From the NCBI RefSeq assembly GCF_030812415.1, contig NZ_JAUSST010000003.1:372001-436000 (forward strand): a stretch of 64,000 bases of DNA, in the 5' to 3' direction. Source of the DNA: Paenibacillus harenae (GTDB lineage: Bacteria; Bacillota; Bacilli; Paenibacillales; Paenibacillaceae). Below the pieces are notes generated by a model that made no database searches, was not told where the DNA came from, and saw only the letters and a program-made list of their open reading frames with translations. The translations under genes and the position numbers were made by a program. Below are positions 8,368 to 18,773 of the stretch, piece after piece. The number at the start of each line of letters is the position of its first letter. Position 1 is the first letter of the stretch.

Positions 8368-8405
8368 GCCTGGGAAATCATTTTATTCCAAAGGGGAGGC
8401 AGAAC

Positions 8406-9749
8406 ATGAAAAAGGGTTTCGGAATGACATTGGCCATGCTGCTGACGGCAGCACTGGCGCTAAGCGCGTGCGGAAGCAACAATAGCGGCGGGAACGGCGG
8501 CAATAACGGGGGCAGCAATACTCCGGGAAACAATGAAAGCTCATCGCCGGACAATTCCGGGGGCGGCAGCAAAGTAACGTTGTCCTTCTGGACGCTGTTC
8601 AGCGGCGGCGACGGCGATAATATGCAGAAGCTGATCGACGAGTTCAATAAATCCCATCCGGATATTCAAGTGAAGAACACGAAGCTGGAGTGGGGCGAGT
8701 ATTACACGAAGCTGATCACGGCTGTGGGCAACGGCAACGGTCCCGATATCGGCATTTCCCATACATCGCGGCTGCCCGATCTGATCAATCAAGGGGTAGT
8801 AACCGAATTGGACGACGTGGCGGAAACCGCGGGCGTAGATTGGGGCACCTACAATGAGAATCTCCTAAGCGCAACGGCGGTGGACGGCAAACATTATGCC
8901 GTTCCGATCGATACGCACCCTTTCATCATGTACTACAACAAGAAACTGCTAAGAGACGCAGGCCTTCTCGGCGACGACGGCAAGCCGGTGCTGGAGCAAT
9001 CCGCGGACGGCTTTATCGCCTTCCTCGATACGCTGAAGCAGAAGCTGCCGGCAAAGGTAACGCCATTCGCCTTGTCGAACAGCAACGACGATCCGTTCCG
9101 CTTGTGGTGGTCGCTCTATCACCAATTGGGCGGCAACGACGTCATTTCAGACGATCTGTCATCCGCTTCGCTTGACGCGGATAAAGGCGCCAAGGCATCC
9201 GAATACATCCAGAACATTTATGCCAAAGGCTACATTAAGAAAAACGATCCGGACTTTTATAAAAACTTCCAAAGCGGCACGGCTGCGATTATGATGACTG
9301 GCGTATGGGCAACAGGTACGTGGGAAGCGACGAAAGAGCTTGAATTCGGCGCGATGCCGATTCCGAAAATTTTCGATCAGGAAGCGACTTGGGGCGATTC
9401 GCATACCTTGATTCTCCCTGTGACGAAGAGCGAGGATCCTGAGAAACGCAAGGCGGCGATCACGTTCGCGGATTGGATTGCTGAGAACGGCCAAGTATGG
9501 GCGAAAGCGGGCCATATTCCTTCGAAGCCATCCGTGTTCGACAAACAGGAGTACAAGGATATGCCGTACCGCGGCGACTATGCTTCTGTGGCGGACACGG
9601 TTAAGTTCAGCAAGCCGTCCACGAAAAACTGGTCCATTCGAGACAACGCCTTGTTTAAATATCTGAATGAGGTATGGGCAAGCAAGATGACGCCTGCGGA
9701 CGCAATGGTTAAGATGCAGGATGCCATTCAAAAGACGCTCAGCGAATAA
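8406..9749 (+). CDS. Extracellular sugar-binding lipoprotein (family 1 SBP)
   Basis: 447 residues. The lipobox LSAC near residue 20 follows a basic, hydrophobic signal, and a Gly/Asn/Ser-rich tether precedes the binding fold (about residues 55-447), which shows the family 1 pattern (LSFWTLFSG, KPVLE, GVWATGTWE). It captures an oligosaccharide for the two permeases downstream. ATG at 8406 was chosen because GGGGAGG lies 8 nt upstream and the lipoprotein signal begins there; an in-frame GTG at 8364 lacks these features. A large hairpin separates it from the permease genes. No ATPase gene is present in this operon. Confidence 0.93.
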   Translation: MKKGFGMTLAMLLTAALALSACGSNNSGGNGGNNGGSNTPGNNESSSPDNSGGGSKVTLSFWTLFSGGDGDNMQKLIDEFNKSHPDIQVKNTKLEWGEYYTKLITAVGNGNGPDIGISHTSRLPDLINQGVVTELDDVAETAGVDWGTYNENLLSATAVDGKHYAVPIDTHPFIMYYNKKLLRDAGLLGDDGKPVLEQSADGFIAFLDTLKQKLPAKVTPFALSNSNDDPFRLWWSLYHQLGGNDVISDDLSSASLDADKGAKASEYIQNIYAKGYIKKNDPDFYKNFQSGTAAIMMTGVWATGTWEATKELEFGAMPIPKIFDQEATWGDSHTLILPVTKSEDPEKRKAAITFADWIAENGQVWAKAGHIPSKPSVFDKQEYKDMPYRGDYASVADTVKFSKPSTKNWSIRDNALFKYLNEVWASKMTPADAMVKMQDAIQKTLSE

Positions 9750-9766
9750 GTTCGGATTGCAAGGAC

Positions 9767-9810
9767 ATCGGCAGGCTTGCGGCCGTCAACTCAACCGGAA
9801 GCTTGCCGAT
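9767..9810 (+). other. Intercistronic hairpin between binding protein and permease genes
   Basis: 16-bp stem with two mismatches (9767-9782 with 9795-9810) and no T tract. Such structures commonly stabilise the upstream transcript so that binding protein exceeds permease. Confidence 0.6.
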
Positions 9811-9837
9811 CCATTCTTGATGAGGTGAGGCGCACAA

Positions 9838-10728
9838 ATGAGATTAAGCAAGCTTAGAGCGGATGTGCTCGCGTTATTGTTTTTGCTCCCCTTCCTGATC
9901 GTCTATGTGCTGTATACGATCTGGCCGATGATCAAAGGCGTCGAGATGACGTTTTATAAATGGACACTCATTCGGAAGATGTCGTATATCGGCTTGGATA
10001 ACTATAAGCGGCTGCTGCAGGACAGTGAAGTATGGGCGGCAATCTGGCATTCTACCATATTCGTCATCCTTACGACGCCAACGATGGTTGTGCTGGCTAT
10101 CGTGCTGGCTCTGATCGCCAACCGCAAATCAAGGCTTCAGAAGCTTTATCGAAGCGTATTTTTTATTCCGAGCGTGTTATCGGTTGCCGTAGCTTCCTTC
10201 CTGGGGCTATTCATTTTTCAACCTTACATGGGTTTTGTGAACACCTTTCTGCATTTGCTTAATCTGCTGCCGCAGGATAGCGAAATCTTCTGGTTATCCG
10301 AGACATGGTTATCTTGGATTGCGGTCAGCGTTATTACTTTGTGGTGGACGGTCGGATTCAATTTCATTCTTTATTTGTCGGCGATGCAGGAAATTCCGGA
10401 TGAAATCTACGAGGCCGCCCGTCTCGACGGCGCGAACGACTGGCAAGTGTTCTGGCGGATTACGCTGCCTCATTTAAGCCCGATAACGAAGACGATAACG
10501 ATGCTGCAAATTATAAGCTCCTTCAAAGTATTTCTGCAGATTTACATTATTACCGGCGGCGGTCCGTTGGATAAAACGAGGCCGATCATTCAACTGATTT
10601 ATCAGACGGGCTTCCGCAAAAACGATCTCGGTTATGCGGCGACGATGTCGTATGTCGTGTTCATCATTCTGCTTGTCCTGTCGGCCATTCAATACTGGGT
10701 TAATAATCGGAAAGGGGAGCATGCGTAA
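9838..10728 (+). CDS. Sugar ABC transporter permease, MalF/UgpA type
   Basis: 296 residues with six predicted membrane helices, the first at about residues 11-32. The EAA loop (EAARLDGAND, then ITLPHLSP) lies at about residues 187-215 and would dock with a shared cytosolic ATPase. GGTGAGG precedes the ATG. The stop codon overlaps the next start in a TAATG junction, showing translational coupling with the partner permease. Substrate presumably the oligosaccharide bound by the preceding lipoprotein and hydrolysed by the GH2 enzyme downstream. Confidence 0.95.
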   Translation: MRLSKLRADVLALLFLLPFLIVYVLYTIWPMIKGVEMTFYKWTLIRKMSYIGLDNYKRLLQDSEVWAAIWHSTIFVILTTPTMVVLAIVLALIANRKSRLQKLYRSVFFIPSVLSVAVASFLGLFIFQPYMGFVNTFLHLLNLLPQDSEIFWLSETWLSWIAVSVITLWWTVGFNFILYLSAMQEIPDEIYEAARLDGANDWQVFWRITLPHLSPITKTITMLQIISSFKVFLQIYIITGGGPLDKTRPIIQLIYQTGFRKNDLGYAATMSYVVFIILLVLSAIQYWVNNRKGEHA

Positions 10729-11534
10729 TGAAGTGGATTTATCGATTGCTATCTTTGATCGCAGCTCTCTTCTTCCTAGCCCCGATTGTATGGATGCTGG
10801 TCGTGTCGATCAAGAAAGAGGGAATGAAGATCGTAACGCTCGTCGACTGGTTCACGCCGCCGTATTCCTTCGCCGTTTACGAAGAGGTGCTGTCAACGAC
10901 GAAGCTGTCGAACTGGACGCTGAACAGCTTCATGGTAGCCGTCTGCGTCACGATTCTGACGGTAGCGGTTGCGGCGCTCGCGAGCTTCGCCTTATCGAAG
11001 ATTCCTTTCCGCTATCGCTCGTTTATTTTCTTCTTCGTGCTGGCGGGCTTGCTAATACCGGGCGAAGCGACCATTATTCCGCTTTATCAGGTAGCCAAGG
11101 ATATGGACATTCTGAACAGCTACCAAGGCTTGATCCTGCCGGCGCTCGCTTCCCCCGTGGCGGTTATCGTACTCAAAAGCTTCTTCGACGGCATTCCGAA
11201 CGAGCTGATCGAGAGCGTGCAGATCGACGGAGGCGGGACATGGCGAATTTTCACCTCTATCATGCTTCCGCTGACGCGTCCGGCACTCGCATCGATGGCG
11301 ATTCTGACTTTTATCGGCTCGTGGAACAATTTCCTATGGCCGTTCCTATCGGTAACCGACGACAATCTCTTTACGCTGCCGATGGGAATTCCGACACTGA
11401 TGAATCAATACTCGGAGGACTATGTGAAGCCGATGGTTATCAATACAATCGCTTCGATTCCGATCATTCTATTGTTCCTTGTATTTGAACGTCAAATCGT
11501 GAAGGGCATCAGCCTTTCGGGGATCAAGGGATAA
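10728..11534 (+). CDS. Sugar ABC transporter permease, MalG/UgpE type
   Basis: 268 residues, six membrane helices, EAA loop (ESVQIDGGGTW, then IMLPLTRPAL) at about residues 160-185 and the GIKG C-terminus usual for this partner. The start overlaps the upstream permease by one base (TAATG), and GGGGAG lies upstream within that gene. It forms the heterodimeric channel with the 9838 product. The GH2 gene follows after 63 nt. Confidence 0.95.
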   Translation: MKWIYRLLSLIAALFFLAPIVWMLVVSIKKEGMKIVTLVDWFTPPYSFAVYEEVLSTTKLSNWTLNSFMVAVCVTILTVAVAALASFALSKIPFRYRSFIFFFVLAGLLIPGEATIIPLYQVAKDMDILNSYQGLILPALASPVAVIVLKSFFDGIPNELIESVQIDGGGTWRIFTSIMLPLTRPALASMAILTFIGSWNNFLWPFLSVTDDNLFTLPMGIPTLMNQYSEDYVKPMVINTIASIPIILLFLVFERQIVKGISLSGIKG

Positions 11535-11597
11535 CCCGAACGAAAACGCGGTTGGACATAAATTTAAACAACTTTTACGCAAAGGATAGGTGGAACC

Positions 11598-13361
11598 GTG
11601 AGTTTAAAGAGCTATAGAAAAGAGTATCCGAGACCGCAATTCGTGCGGGAGGCTTGGCATAATTTGAACGGGGAGTGGGATTTCCGTTTCGATGACAACA
11701 ATATCGGCGAGCATGAGCAATGGTTCAAATCCTTCGCCGGGAATATGAAAATTCAAGTTCCTTACGTTTACGAGACGAAAGCGAGCGGTATCGGCGAAGC
11801 GCTGTTTCACCCGCATGTCTGGTACCAGCGTTCCTTCAAAGTTCCGGCCGAGCATCGGCAGAAACGGATCCTCCTGCATTTCCAAGCAGTCGATTACGTA
11901 GCCAAAGTGTGGGTTAACGGTCATTTCGTCGGTAGGCACGAGGGAGGTTATGCGGCATTCTCATTCGATATTACGCAATATGCGCATTCCGATGCCGGAG
12001 CGGACAATCAAATTGTCGTCAAGGTTGAAGACAGCAACGACTGCACGCAGCCGAGAGGCAAGCAGCGTTGGCGGGAAAACAACTTTGGCTGCTGGTATGT
12101 GCAGACGACGGGCATTTGGCAGACGGTCTGGCTGGAGTACGTGAGCGAGCAGCATTTGCAATCGGTCAAAATCACCCCCGATCTGGATACGAATTCCGTT
12201 CGTTTCGATTACCGCGTTAATGAGGGTGCGGATCGAGCCGATCTTCGGCTAACGACGACGATCAGGATGGACGGCGGTGTAGTTAAGGAAACGAGCATGG
12301 CGGTGGACCGTTCGCATTTGACGGCAAGCGTGGAATTGATCAGCGAAACGCGGGAATGGAAGGTAGAGGCATGGCGTCCGGAACACCCAAGGCTTTATGA
12401 AGTGGAGTTCGTTCTAAGCCGGTCCGATACCATCGTCGACGAGGTTCAATCGTATTTCGGGCTGCGCAAGGTGTCGATCCAGAAGGGCAAGGTGCTGCTG
12501 AACAATACGCCGATCTATCAGCGGCTCATCTTGGATCAGGGCTATTGGACGGACAGCCACCTGACACCGCCATCCGAGGAGGCGATTATCGAGGACATCG
12601 ACAAAATATTGGCGATGGGCTACAACGGCGTGCGCAAGCATCAGAAGATCGAAGATCCGCGGTTTCTATATTGGTGCGACGTCAAGGGGCTATTGGTTTG
12701 GTCGGAGATGGCAGCAACCTATGAATTCAACGATCAAGCCGTAGAACGGTTCACGAAGGAATGGATGGAAATCGTTCAGCAGCAATATAACCATCCTTGC
12801 ATCATTACATGGGTTCCTTTCAATGAATCCTGGGGAATCGGCAACGTCTTCGTCGATCGCAAACAGCAGCAGTTCACGGAAGCCGTTTATTATTTAACCA
12901 AATCATTCGATCCGCACAGGCCGGTTATCGTCAATGACGGTTGGGAGCACACGATTTCGGATATTATCACGTTGCATGACTATGAAGAATCAGGCGCAAA
13001 GTTCAGCAAGCGATACGCAAGCAAGGATGCGATAACGAGTAACGAAATTTCGCATATGAATTGGAAGTATGCGATGGCGCAAGGCTACGAATACCGCGGT
13101 CAGCCGATTATTGTGAGCGAGTTCGGCGGCATTGCCTTCAAGACGGAAGCAGGCTGGGGATACGGCAACCAGGTCGACTCCGAGGAAGCCTTCTTTGAAC
13201 GGTTCCAAAGCATAACGCAAGCCATCAAGGATATCGATTATATATGCGGCTATTGTTATACGCAGGTGACCGACGTCCAGCAAGAGGTAAACGGCTTGTT
13301 GACGGAGGATCGGCAGCCGAAGGTGCCGCTCGATCGCATTAAAGCTATTAATCTGGCATAA
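11598..13361 (+). CDS. GH2 family glycosidase (beta-galactosidase/beta-glucuronidase type)
   Basis: 587 residues without signal peptide, hence cytosolic. Domains in order: jelly-roll sugar-binding domain (about 10-170, PRPQFVREAWHNLNGEWDF), immunoglobulin-like domain (about 180-275), TIM barrel (about 285-587). Acid/base E410 in PFNESWG and nucleophile E508 in IVSEFGG are in place, with YNGVRKHQK before them. It is shorter than LacZ because the C-terminal domains are absent, as in many compact GH2 enzymes. GTG start with AGGTGG upstream. As the last gene of the importer operon it probably cleaves the imported oligosaccharide; whether galactoside, glucuronide or arabinopyranoside cannot be settled here. 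Confidence 0.92.
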   Translation: MSLKSYRKEYPRPQFVREAWHNLNGEWDFRFDDNNIGEHEQWFKSFAGNMKIQVPYVYETKASGIGEALFHPHVWYQRSFKVPAEHRQKRILLHFQAVDYVAKVWVNGHFVGRHEGGYAAFSFDITQYAHSDAGADNQIVVKVEDSNDCTQPRGKQRWRENNFGCWYVQTTGIWQTVWLEYVSEQHLQSVKITPDLDTNSVRFDYRVNEGADRADLRLTTTIRMDGGVVKETSMAVDRSHLTASVELISETREWKVEAWRPEHPRLYEVEFVLSRSDTIVDEVQSYFGLRKVSIQKGKVLLNNTPIYQRLILDQGYWTDSHLTPPSEEAIIEDIDKILAMGYNGVRKHQKIEDPRFLYWCDVKGLLVWSEMAATYEFNDQAVERFTKEWMEIVQQQYNHPCIITWVPFNESWGIGNVFVDRKQQQFTEAVYYLTKSFDPHRPVIVNDGWEHTISDIITLHDYEESGAKFSKRYASKDAITSNEISHMNWKYAMAQGYEYRGQPIIVSEFGGIAFKTEAGWGYGNQVDSEEAFFERFQSITQAIKDIDYICGYCYTQVTDVQQEVNGLLTEDRQPKVPLDRIKAINLA

Positions 13362-13363
13362 AA

Positions 13364-13405
13364 AAAAGGCCTTCGTCCTGAATTCCCTGGGGACGGAGGC
13401 CTTTT
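13364..13405 (+). terminator. Terminator of the importer/GH2 operon
   Basis: AAGGCCT-CGTCC / GGACG-AGGCCTT stem with T tract. Its loop (TCCTGAATTCCCTGGGGA) closely resembles the terminator loop at 32002-32050. Confidence 0.88.
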
Positions 13406-13500
13406 CGCTTTACTGCGAAGGAAGGTTCGAATGTTGGTTCAAAGATGAAAGCTCGCCTTATGAAGTTACCCAGCAAACTATATTGGATTTTAGAGGGCCC

Positions 13501-14388
13501 TTACTTCACATACTCGATGAACTTGCCCGCGCTGCTGGAGAGCGGCATGTTCCGGATCGTCATCAGGCCGACATGGGCGGGAGGCAGCTCCACATCCAGC
13601 TGAACCTCGAAGAGCGATCCCTCTTCCAGCTCTTTCGTCACGAATTCCCTCGTCACGTAAGAAATGCCTAGTCCTCTCCGCGCGAATTCGATGAGCAAAT
13701 CCACGCTTCCGACCTCGATCTCCGGCTTCAGATTGTAGCCGTAGTTTTGGAAAATTTCCGATATGGCCATCCGCGCCCGGCTGTTGCGGGAGAAGAGGAT
13801 GACCGGGTATTGCAGCAGCAGATCCATCGTAAGAACGACACCCTTCAGTTCGGCATAACGCGATCCCGCGACGAAACAGTCCTGCAGTTGAATGCTCTCC
13901 CTTACTTCAAGCTGCGAATCGACGATCGGCATGCGAACAACCCCCAGATCGATGCGGCCTTCTTTCAGGAAAGTAATGACCTCCGGCGTCGTTCCATGAT
14001 TCAGGTGCAGCCGGATGCTGGGATGCTTCTGATGAAAGTCCTCCAAATACGGCAGCAAATAATGCTTGAACAGCGAATCGCTTCCGCCGATGCGCAGCTC
14101 GCCGCTGTCCAGGTTCTTAAGCGCGGCCATCTTTTCCTCCGCAAGCGAGATAAGAATCTGGGACTGCTCGATATACGAATAAAGGATCGAACCCTCTTGC
14201 GTTAGCGCCACCCCTTTGGAAGTACGGTAGAACAGCGTAAGGCCGAAGCTTTCCTCGAGCTGCTTGATGGCATGGCTGACGCTCGGCTGCGTCAGATAGA
14301 GCGCTTTGGCCGCTTGCGTTAAGCTGCCCGTCTTGGCAGCCCAATAGAACACTTTGTATAGCTCATAATTGTTGGTCATAGACGCCAT
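13501..14388 (-). CDS. LysR family transcriptional regulator
   Basis: 295 residues. The N-terminal winged helix (about 8-66) carries the LysR signature AAKTGSLTQAAKALYLTQPSVSHAIKQ in outline, and the effector-binding domain spans about 90-295 (GELRIGGSDSLFKHYLLP, then RRGLGISYV). AGGAG lies 6 nt before the ATG. It is divergent from the zwf operon with 137 nt between starts, the classical arrangement for a LysR protein controlling its neighbour; it may sense a pentose phosphate or redox-related metabolite. This role is inferred from position only. Confidence 0.93.
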   Translation of the reverse strand: MASMTNNYELYKVFYWAAKTGSLTQAAKALYLTQPSVSHAIKQLEESFGLTLFYRTSKGVALTQEGSILYSYIEQSQILISLAEEKMAALKNLDSGELRIGGSDSLFKHYLLPYLEDFHQKHPSIRLHLNHGTTPEVITFLKEGRIDLGVVRMPIVDSQLEVRESIQLQDCFVAGSRYAELKGVVLTMDLLLQYPVILFSRNSRARMAISEIFQNYGYNLKPEIEVGSVDLLIEFARRGLGISYVTREFVTKELEEGSLFEVQLDVELPPAHVGLMTIRNMPLSSSAGKFIEYVK

Positions 14389-14525
14389 CTATAGCTCCTG
14401 TGAAATATATTGATTACTTGTATAGCTGTTAAACGTATTATAGTGGAATTACAGAAAAGAAACCAGTGCCTGCGGATTAGCGATTACATATGCTCCAAGG
14501 AGCGCTGCTGGAAGGAGAAAGGAAT

Positions 14526-16052
14526 ATGGAGCCAACTACTTTTGTTTTGTTTGGAGCGACGGGGGACTTAGCGAAGAGAAAGATTTACCCTGCCCTATTC
14601 AACTTGTTCATCGATAAGAAGCTGCCGCAATCCTTTTCGATAATTGGTCTCGGAAGAAGAGAGTGGACCGATGCTTCGTTCCGTACGAATGTCGAGCAAT
14701 CGATTCGTGATTTCTCCAGACGCAAAGGAACAGACGCTGCACTCGTGAACGAGTTCTTGCAAGCATTCCGTTACAGCGTTCTCGACATAGATCGCAAGGA
14801 AGATTATCAGAAGCTGCTGCTGCTTATCGAACAGCGGGAGCAAGAGCTTCGCATTGCCCCTAATCGCCTGTTCTACCTATCCGTAGGACCGGAATATTTC
14901 GAGAAAATCGCAGCCCATATTCAAGAAAGCGGGCTTGGTTCCGCTCAAGGCTGGAAACGTCTCGTCATCGAGAAGCCGTTCGGCCACGATCTGCAATCGG
15001 CTCGCGATCTCAATGAGAAGCTGAGCAAATCGTTCGCGGAAGAGGAGATCTACCGCATCGACCATTATCTTGGCAAGCCGATGGTACAGAGACTAGAAGC
15101 GCTGCAACAGACGAATCCGGTTATCCAAGCGATCTGGAACAATCGCTACATTGCGAACGTGCAGATTACGGCGAACGAAACGGTAGGCGTCGAAGAGCGC
15201 GCAGGTTATTACGACCATGTCGGCGCTATTCGGGACATGTTCCAGAATCATTTGCTGCAAATGCTTATGATGACGGCCATTCAAGTGCCAAGCAAGAGCG
15301 CTGCCGATAAGGTGCGCTTCAAGAAGAAGCAGGTTATGGAAGCACTTGAGCCACTGCAAAAGCAAGATGTTGCCTCGAGCATTATTCGCGGCCAGTACGC
15401 TGCCGGCAGCATCCAAGGCAAGCCGGTCGTCGATTATCTGGCCGAGCCGGGCATTGCGCCTGCATCCATGAACGATACGTTCGTTGCCGCCAAGCTGCAA
15501 ATCGACAATTCGTTCTGGCGGGGCGTTCCGTTCTACATCCGTACAGGCAAGCGAATGAATGAGAAGTCGACGAGGATCGTCATTGAATTCAGCGAGCCGC
15601 TTAAGCAGTCCTCTTCCACCGTTAATGAGCAAGCAGCGCCTAATCTTCTCGTTATCGAGATGAGTCCGAACGAGAAGATTATGCTTCAAATAAATACGAA
15701 AGATACCGAGAACAAAGGGGAATTCAAGCCGATCCAGATCGATCTTAATCCGGGCGACCACGATTTCCCCGAAGCTTACGAAAGTTTGATTCAAGACGCC
15801 CTGCATGGCGACGCAACGTTTTTCGCTCATTGGGACGAAGTCGAATTGTCTTGGGCATGGGTTCAGCCGGTACTGGAAGCGTTCGAGGAAAACCTCGTGC
15901 CTCTTCATAAGTACGCGTCCGGCACTTATGGGCCTGCCGAGGCCGATGCGCTGCTAGCGCAGGACGGCTTCCACTGGTGGTTCGATTCCAAGCTGGAACA
16001 AAATAACGAAGCAGAGGAAGGAAAACAATATGCCTATCACGCAAACCATTGA
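14526..16052 (+). CDS. zwf: Glucose-6-phosphate 1-dehydrogenase
   Basis: 508 residues. The NADP-binding motif [11 protein letters not shown] is at residues 9-19, and the substrate-binding and catalytic motif RIDHYLGK lies at about residues 178-185. It converts glucose 6-phosphate to 6-phosphogluconolactone in the cytosol. ATG at 14526 is preferred over the upstream in-frame ATG at 14490 because GAAGGAG lies 8-12 nt before it. Its 3' end overlaps the transketolase gene by 23 nt, showing translational coupling. First gene of a zwf-tkt-tal-pgi operon that lacks a 6-phosphogluconate dehydrogenase gene. Confidence 0.96.
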   Translation: MEPTTFVLFGATGDLAKRKIYPALFNLFIDKKLPQSFSIIGLGRREWTDASFRTNVEQSIRDFSRRKGTDAALVNEFLQAFRYSVLDIDRKEDYQKLLLLIEQREQELRIAPNRLFYLSVGPEYFEKIAAHIQESGLGSAQGWKRLVIEKPFGHDLQSARDLNEKLSKSFAEEEIYRIDHYLGKPMVQRLEALQQTNPVIQAIWNNRYIANVQITANETVGVEERAGYYDHVGAIRDMFQNHLLQMLMMTAIQVPSKSAADKVRFKKKQVMEALEPLQKQDVASSIIRGQYAAGSIQGKPVVDYLAEPGIAPASMNDTFVAAKLQIDNSFWRGVPFYIRTGKRMNEKSTRIVIEFSEPLKQSSSTVNEQAAPNLLVIEMSPNEKIMLQINTKDTENKGEFKPIQIDLNPGDHDFPEAYESLIQDALHGDATFFAHWDEVELSWAWVQPVLEAFEENLVPLHKYASGTYGPAEADALLAQDGFHWWFDSKLEQNNEAEEGKQYAYHANH

Positions 16053-18024
16053 ACAACTAGCGATCGATACGATCCGTACGCTTTCCATTGATGCCATTAA
16101 CGCAGCCAACTCCGGTCACCCGGGACTTCCGATGGGAGCGGCGCCGATGGCGTACACGCTCTGGTCGCAATTTCTAAACCATAATCCGGGCCATGCGAAG
16201 TGGTTCAACCGCGATCGCTTCGTCCTCTCCGCAGGACACGGTTCGGCTCTGCTTTACAGCCTGTTGCACTTATCCGGTTATCAAGTATCGATCGACGATT
16301 TGAAGCAGTTCCGCAAGCTGAACAGCAAGACGCCCGGCCATCCGGAATTCGGCCACACAGACGGCGTAGATGCGACAACGGGTCCACTGGGACAAGGCAT
16401 TGCGAACGCGGTCGGCATGGCAATGGCTGAAGCGCATCTTGCAGCGAAGTTCAACCAAGACGGCTTCCCTGTAGTCGATCATTACACGTACGCGCTTGTC
16501 GGCGACGGCTGCTTGATGGAAGGCATTTCTTACGAGGCGATGTCGATGGCCGGCCATATGAAGCTGGGCAAGCTCGTTGTCTTGTATGATTCGAACGATA
16601 TTTCGTTGGATGGGGAATTGAACCTATCGTTCGGCGAAAATATTCAGAAGAGAGCGGAGTCCGCGAACTGGCAGTACCTGCGCGTTGAGGACGGCAACGA
16701 TATTGCGGCAATCGCAGAGGCGATCGCGGCAGCGAAGCAAAACGATTCGCAACCTGCCCTCATCGAAGTTCGTACGATTATTGGATACGGCAGCAAGGCT
16801 GCGGGAACGAATAAAGTACACGGCAATCCGCTAGGCAAAGAAGAAGCGAAAGCAACGAAAGAAGTGTACGGCTGGAAATACGAAGAAGAGTTTACCGTTC
16901 CTGAAGAAGTGAAGGCGCACTATGCACAGCTCAAAGCGGGCGGCGAAGCGAAGGAAGCAGAATGGAACAAGCTTCTTGTATCCTATTCCGCGCAATACCC
17001 TGAGCAAGGCAAAGAGCTCGCGCAAGTCATCGCTGGCACTGTATCGATCGAAGCAGCTAACCTCCTTGCCTTCGATTCTTCGAAATCGATCTCGACTCGC
17101 GTTGCAAGCGGCGAAGCGATCAACCATTACGTGAAGACCGTTCCTTCGATCTTCGGCGGCAGCGCCGATCTATCGCATTCGACGATGACCGATATGAAGG
17201 GCGAGGAAATATTCGCAGTCAAATCGTATGCGGGACGCAATGTATACTTCGGCGTTCGCGAGCATGCGATGGGCGCGGCCGGCAACGGCATGGCGCTGCA
17301 TGGCGGCGTGAAACCTTTCGTCAGCACGTTCTTCGTATTCAGCGACTACCTGCGTCCGTCGATTCGTCTGGCTGCGCTGCAGAAGCTGCCTGTTATCTAC
17401 GTGTTCACGCATGACTCCATCGCTGTCGGCGAAGACGGACCTACGCATGAGCCTGTCGAGCATTTGGCTGCGCTGCGCACGATTCCGGGTCTTACCGTTA
17501 TCCGCCCGTCGGATGCGAACGAAACGGCAAACGCATGGGCTTATGCTTTGCAACAAAACGAAGGTCCTGTTGCCCTCGTTCTAAGCAGACAGAACCTGCC
17601 GATCTTCGAGCAAACGAAAGGCAATGTGCAAGCCGTTTCCCAAGGCGCTTATGTCCTTGAAGAAACGAACGCGCAGCCGGATGTCATTCTGATCGCGACC
17701 GGCTCCGAAGTATCTCTTGCCGTTAGCGCTAAGGCCGAGCTCGAGAAGGATAACGTATCCGTTCGCGTCGTAGCGATGCCGAGCAGAGAGCTGTTCGACC
17801 GCCAGTCGGAAGCATACAAGCAAAGCGTTCTCCCGGACTTCGTATCGAAGCGGTTGACGATTGAAGCGGGCATATCGCTTGGATGGGAACGTTACGCGGG
17901 ACATAGCGGCAAAGTGTTGTCGATCGATACGTTCGGCGCATCCGGCCCAGGCCCGCAAGTTATGGAGTATTTCGGTTTCACTACGGATAATGTCGTTCGT
18001 TTAACGAAAGAATTGCTTAAGTAA
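16030..18024 (+). CDS. tkt: Transketolase
   Basis: 664 residues, full length. The thiamine-diphosphate motif begins at GDGCLMEG (about residues 157-164) and continues to the NDIS segment; N-terminal [14 protein letters not shown] and the central [13 protein letters not shown] motif are characteristic. It moves two-carbon units between pentose and triose/hexose phosphates. GAGGAAGG precedes the ATG inside the zwf coding end. The transaldolase gene follows after 38 nt. Confidence 0.97.
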   Translation: MPITQTIEQLAIDTIRTLSIDAINAANSGHPGLPMGAAPMAYTLWSQFLNHNPGHAKWFNRDRFVLSAGHGSALLYSLLHLSGYQVSIDDLKQFRKLNSKTPGHPEFGHTDGVDATTGPLGQGIANAVGMAMAEAHLAAKFNQDGFPVVDHYTYALVGDGCLMEGISYEAMSMAGHMKLGKLVVLYDSNDISLDGELNLSFGENIQKRAESANWQYLRVEDGNDIAAIAEAIAAAKQNDSQPALIEVRTIIGYGSKAAGTNKVHGNPLGKEEAKATKEVYGWKYEEEFTVPEEVKAHYAQLKAGGEAKEAEWNKLLVSYSAQYPEQGKELAQVIAGTVSIEAANLLAFDSSKSISTRVASGEAINHYVKTVPSIFGGSADLSHSTMTDMKGEEIFAVKSYAGRNVYFGVREHAMGAAGNGMALHGGVKPFVSTFFVFSDYLRPSIRLAALQKLPVIYVFTHDSIAVGEDGPTHEPVEHLAALRTIPGLTVIRPSDANETANAWAYALQQNEGPVALVLSRQNLPIFEQTKGNVQAVSQGAYVLEETNAQPDVILIATGSEVSLAVSAKAELEKDNVSVRVVAMPSRELFDRQSEAYKQSVLPDFVSKRLTIEAGISLGWERYAGHSGKVLSIDTFGASGPGPQVMEYFGFTTDNVVRLTKELLK

Positions 18025-18062
18025 TACAAATAAACCAAACCAATAATCGGAGGTCGTTACCT

Positions 18063-18728
18063 ATGAAATTTTTTATCGATACAGCAAACTTGGTAGACAT
18101 TAAGAAAGCGTACAAAGTCGGCGTTCTATCCGGCGTTACGACGAACCCATCCCTCGTTGCGAAGGAAGGCGTAAAGTTCGAAGACCGCATCGAAGAGATT
18201 TTGAAAGAAGTGCCTGAAGTTGAATCGGTATCCGCCGAAGTAACGCCTGATGCGATTACAGCTGAAGAAATGATCGCCCAAGCGGACGAGCTTATCAAAA
18301 TCAACAATTATGACAAAAACATCACGATCAAGCTTCCAATGACGCTCGCAGGCCTTGAGGCTTGCCGCTACCTGACGAAAAAAGGCGTGAAAACAAACGT
18401 AACGCTTATCTTCACAGTCAACCAAGCTCTCCTGGCCGCTCGAGCCGGCGCTACTTACGTATCTCCGTTCCTTGGCCGCTTGGACGATATCTCGGAAGAC
18501 GGCGTATTGCTCGTTGCGAAGATCGCCGAGCTGTTCCGCGTACACAACCTGGATGCGCAAATTATCGCGGCATCGGTTCGCCACCCTGACCATGTTACTC
18601 GCGTAGCGATGGCTGGCGCGCATATTGCAACGATTCCGTTCAGCGTCATCGAGCAATTGACGAAGCATCCGCTTACGGATCAAGGTCTTGAGAAATTCGC
18701 TGCCGACTGGAAAAAAGCGGTTCAATAA
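18063..18728 (+). CDS. tal: Transaldolase, short MipB/TalC subfamily
   Basis: 221 residues, the size of the short transaldolase/fructose-6-phosphate aldolase subfamily. [16 protein letters not shown] at the N-terminus, SGVTTNPSL, and the Schiff-base lysine in ITIKLPMT (about residue 83) are diagnostic. In Bacillus this subfamily acts as genuine transaldolase, and the operon context with transketolase supports that. GGAGG lies 10 nt upstream of the ATG. Confidence 0.95.
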   Translation: MKFFIDTANLVDIKKAYKVGVLSGVTTNPSLVAKEGVKFEDRIEEILKEVPEVESVSAEVTPDAITAEEMIAQADELIKINNYDKNITIKLPMTLAGLEACRYLTKKGVKTNVTLIFTVNQALLAARAGATYVSPFLGRLDDISEDGVLLVAKIAELFRVHNLDAQIIAASVRHPDHVTRVAMAGAHIATIPFSVIEQLTKHPLTDQGLEKFAADWKKAVQ

Positions 18729-18773
18729 ACTAGAGGCATTCGACGAGATGCGGGTGTAGAGGAGACGTTACAG

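Noticed and set aside
15093..15908. 271-codon minus-strand frame inside zwf
   Set aside because: Shadow of zwf without initiation signals or recognisable motifs.
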